Source: Methylocystis sp. Sn-Cys (lineage in GTDB: Bacteria; Pseudomonadota; Alphaproteobacteria; Rhizobiales; Beijerinckiaceae). From it: a DNA stretch of 64,000 nt. Location of the stretch: positions 62,001 to 126,000 of the forward strand of contig NZ_JAERVJ010000008.1 of assembly GCF_016745395.1 (NCBI RefSeq), written 5' to 3'. The translations under genes and the position numbers were made by a program. Shown piece after piece: positions 63,055 to 64,000 of this stretch. Under the pieces are notes generated by a model. The model was given only the letters and a program-made list of their open reading frames with translations, had not been told where the DNA came from and ran no database searches. Within the stretch, counting starts at the first letter, position 1. Each line of letters begins with the position of its first letter.

Positions 63055-63780
63055 ATGTCAGTCGAGTCTGTGGGACAAAAGACGGCGGTGGAGGCTCAAC
63101 GGCCGAGCGGCGTGAGCGGCGTCGTCGCGGATTGGTCCTCGGATCAGCGCTCCTTCAAGAGCGCGTCCTGGGGAAAGACGATGATGTGGATTTTCCTCGT
63201 CAGCGACACATTTATTTTTAGCTGCTTTCTCGTTTCCTACATGACCGTCCGCATGTCGACGACGGTTCCCTGGCCGAATCCCAGCGAAATCTTCGCGCTC
63301 GACATCGGCGGAAAGAAAATCCCGCTCATCCTCATCGCCATCATGACCTTCGACCTGATCACAAGCTCGGGCACAATGGCGATTGCCGTCAATTACGCTT
63401 ATGCGCGGGAGCGTCGGAAGGCGGCGCTGATGATGCTGGCGACAGCTTTCTTCGGCGCGACCTTCGTCGGCATGCAGGCGTTCGAATGGACCAAGCTTAT
63501 CCAGGAAGGGGTGCGCCCTTGGGGCAATCCCTTCGGCGCCGCGCAGTTCGGCTCCTGCTTTTTCATGATCACCGGCTTTCACGGCTTCCATGTTTCGATG
63601 GGCGTGATCTTCCTTCTGATTATTGCGAGATCCGTCTGGCGCGGCGACTATGATCGGGCGAAGCCTGGATTTTTTACGGGCCGCCGGGGCCGGTACGAGA
63701 TCGTCGAGATCATGGGGCTTTATTGGCACTTTGTGGATCTGGTCTGGGTGTTCATTTTCGCCTTCTTCTATCTCTGGTGA
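63055..63780 (+). CDS. Oxidase subunit III (second copy)
   Basis: A 241-aa membrane protein with a soluble N-terminus of about 35 residues, then helices. SWGKTMMWIFLVSDTFIFSCF, FFGATFVGMQAFEWTKLIQEG, MITGFHGFHVSMGVIFLL and EIMGLYWHFVDLVWVFIFAFFYL are the canonical subunit III blocks. It begins 15 bases after the previous gene. Subunit III stabilises proton uptake in subunit I. Confidence 0.92.
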   Translation: MSVESVGQKTAVEAQRPSGVSGVVADWSSDQRSFKSASWGKTMMWIFLVSDTFIFSCFLVSYMTVRMSTTVPWPNPSEIFALDIGGKKIPLILIAIMTFDLITSSGTMAIAVNYAYARERRKAALMMLATAFFGATFVGMQAFEWTKLIQEGVRPWGNPFGAAQFGSCFFMITGFHGFHVSMGVIFLLIIARSVWRGDYDRAKPGFFTGRRGRYEIVEIMGLYWHFVDLVWVFIFAFFYLW

Positions 63781-63811
63781 GCGGCGACGAATTTCCGGGA
63801 GGAGCAGGGAA

Positions 63812-64000
63812 ATGGAAGCGGCTGGTGATAAAATGACAGCTCTCGCGCACGCCTCGTCCGCCAAATCGCGTAGCACGCCGGGCGCCGCCGTTCATGGCCA
63901 ACAGCACCCGATCGCACTCTATCTACTGGTCTGGGTCTTGCTGTTCGTTTTGAGCGCCTGCTCCTATTTGGTCGATTATTTCAATTTCCACGGCGAGCTT
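63812..64000 (+). CDS. Oxidase subunit IV-like protein, N-terminal part (runs off window)
   Basis: 63 codons are seen. After a polar stretch rich in Ala/Ser/His comes HPIALYLLVWVLLFVLSACSYLVDYFNF, the first helix of the bacterial subunit IV family (COX4 pro), split here by the window edge. GGGAGGAGCAGGG lies before the ATG. It follows the second subunit III gene by 31 bases and completes the usual oxidase set. Confidence 0.8.
   Translation, partial: MEAAGDKMTALAHASSAKSRSTPGAAVHGQQHPIALYLLVWVLLFVLSACSYLVDYFNFHGEL

Overview
The window is high-GC chromosomal DNA from an alphaproteobacterial methylotroph. A type II methanotroph of the Methylocystis/Methylosinus kind fits best, but no methane monooxygenase or methanol dehydrogenase gene lies inside the window, so that assignment is inference. 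The pointers are a complete fhcBADC cluster (tetrahydromethanopterin-linked formyl oxidation), a 25-codon pqqA, a lanmodulin, a lanthanide-type TonB receptor and ABC system, and Rhizobiales-like housekeeping genes. I see no transposase, prophage, tRNA, rRNA or CRISPR array.

Layout. 1-8.2 kb: the end of a RecD-like helicase, a patatin phospholipase, several uncharacterised membrane proteins, an HNH nuclease and a sugar-1-phosphate transferase. 8.3-13.3 kb: sbcD-sbcC. 13.3-21.7 kb: a TadG-like protein, an MFS exporter, two porins, a Sel1 protein and a PKHD hydroxylase. 22-31.4 kb: rhlE, glpD, an acyl-CoA dehydrogenase, a zinc-ribbon protein with a hydrolase, infC (apparent AUU start), a secreted protein of unknown role and a second TadG-like protein.

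31.4-38.6 kb, minus strand, is the most interesting block. In transcription order it reads TonB receptor (LutH-like), lanmodulin (lanM), periplasmic binding protein (LutA-like), YVTN beta-propeller, ABC ATPase and ABC permease. Together these look like an outer membrane-to-cytoplasm lanthanide acquisition route with a periplasmic lanthanide buffer. The lanmodulin keeps the four closely spaced EF-hands of the family but has the hallmark loop proline in only one of them. The propeller gene carries a palindromic repeat inserted in frame within its signal-peptide region.

38.8-42.4 kb holds a divergent histidine kinase/response regulator pair, a di-heme peroxidase and the orphan pqqA. 42.8-47.3 kb is fhcB-fhcA-fhcD-fhcC with overlapping starts. 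These fit one C1 theme: lanthanide and PQQ supply for methanol dehydrogenase, then formyl oxidation to formate.

47.3-64 kb carries putA, an Hsp20, a Pls-type single-module NRPS-like synthetase with three membrane/left-handed-helix units, a PAS-GGDEF-EAL protein, and a heme-copper oxidase operon with two subunit III genes that runs off the right edge.

At least four families of dispersed intergenic palindromic repeats (A: 5 copies; B: 3; C: 3; E: 2) and two further palindromic elements occupy most of the larger gaps. Most intergenic space in the lanthanide block is made of them.
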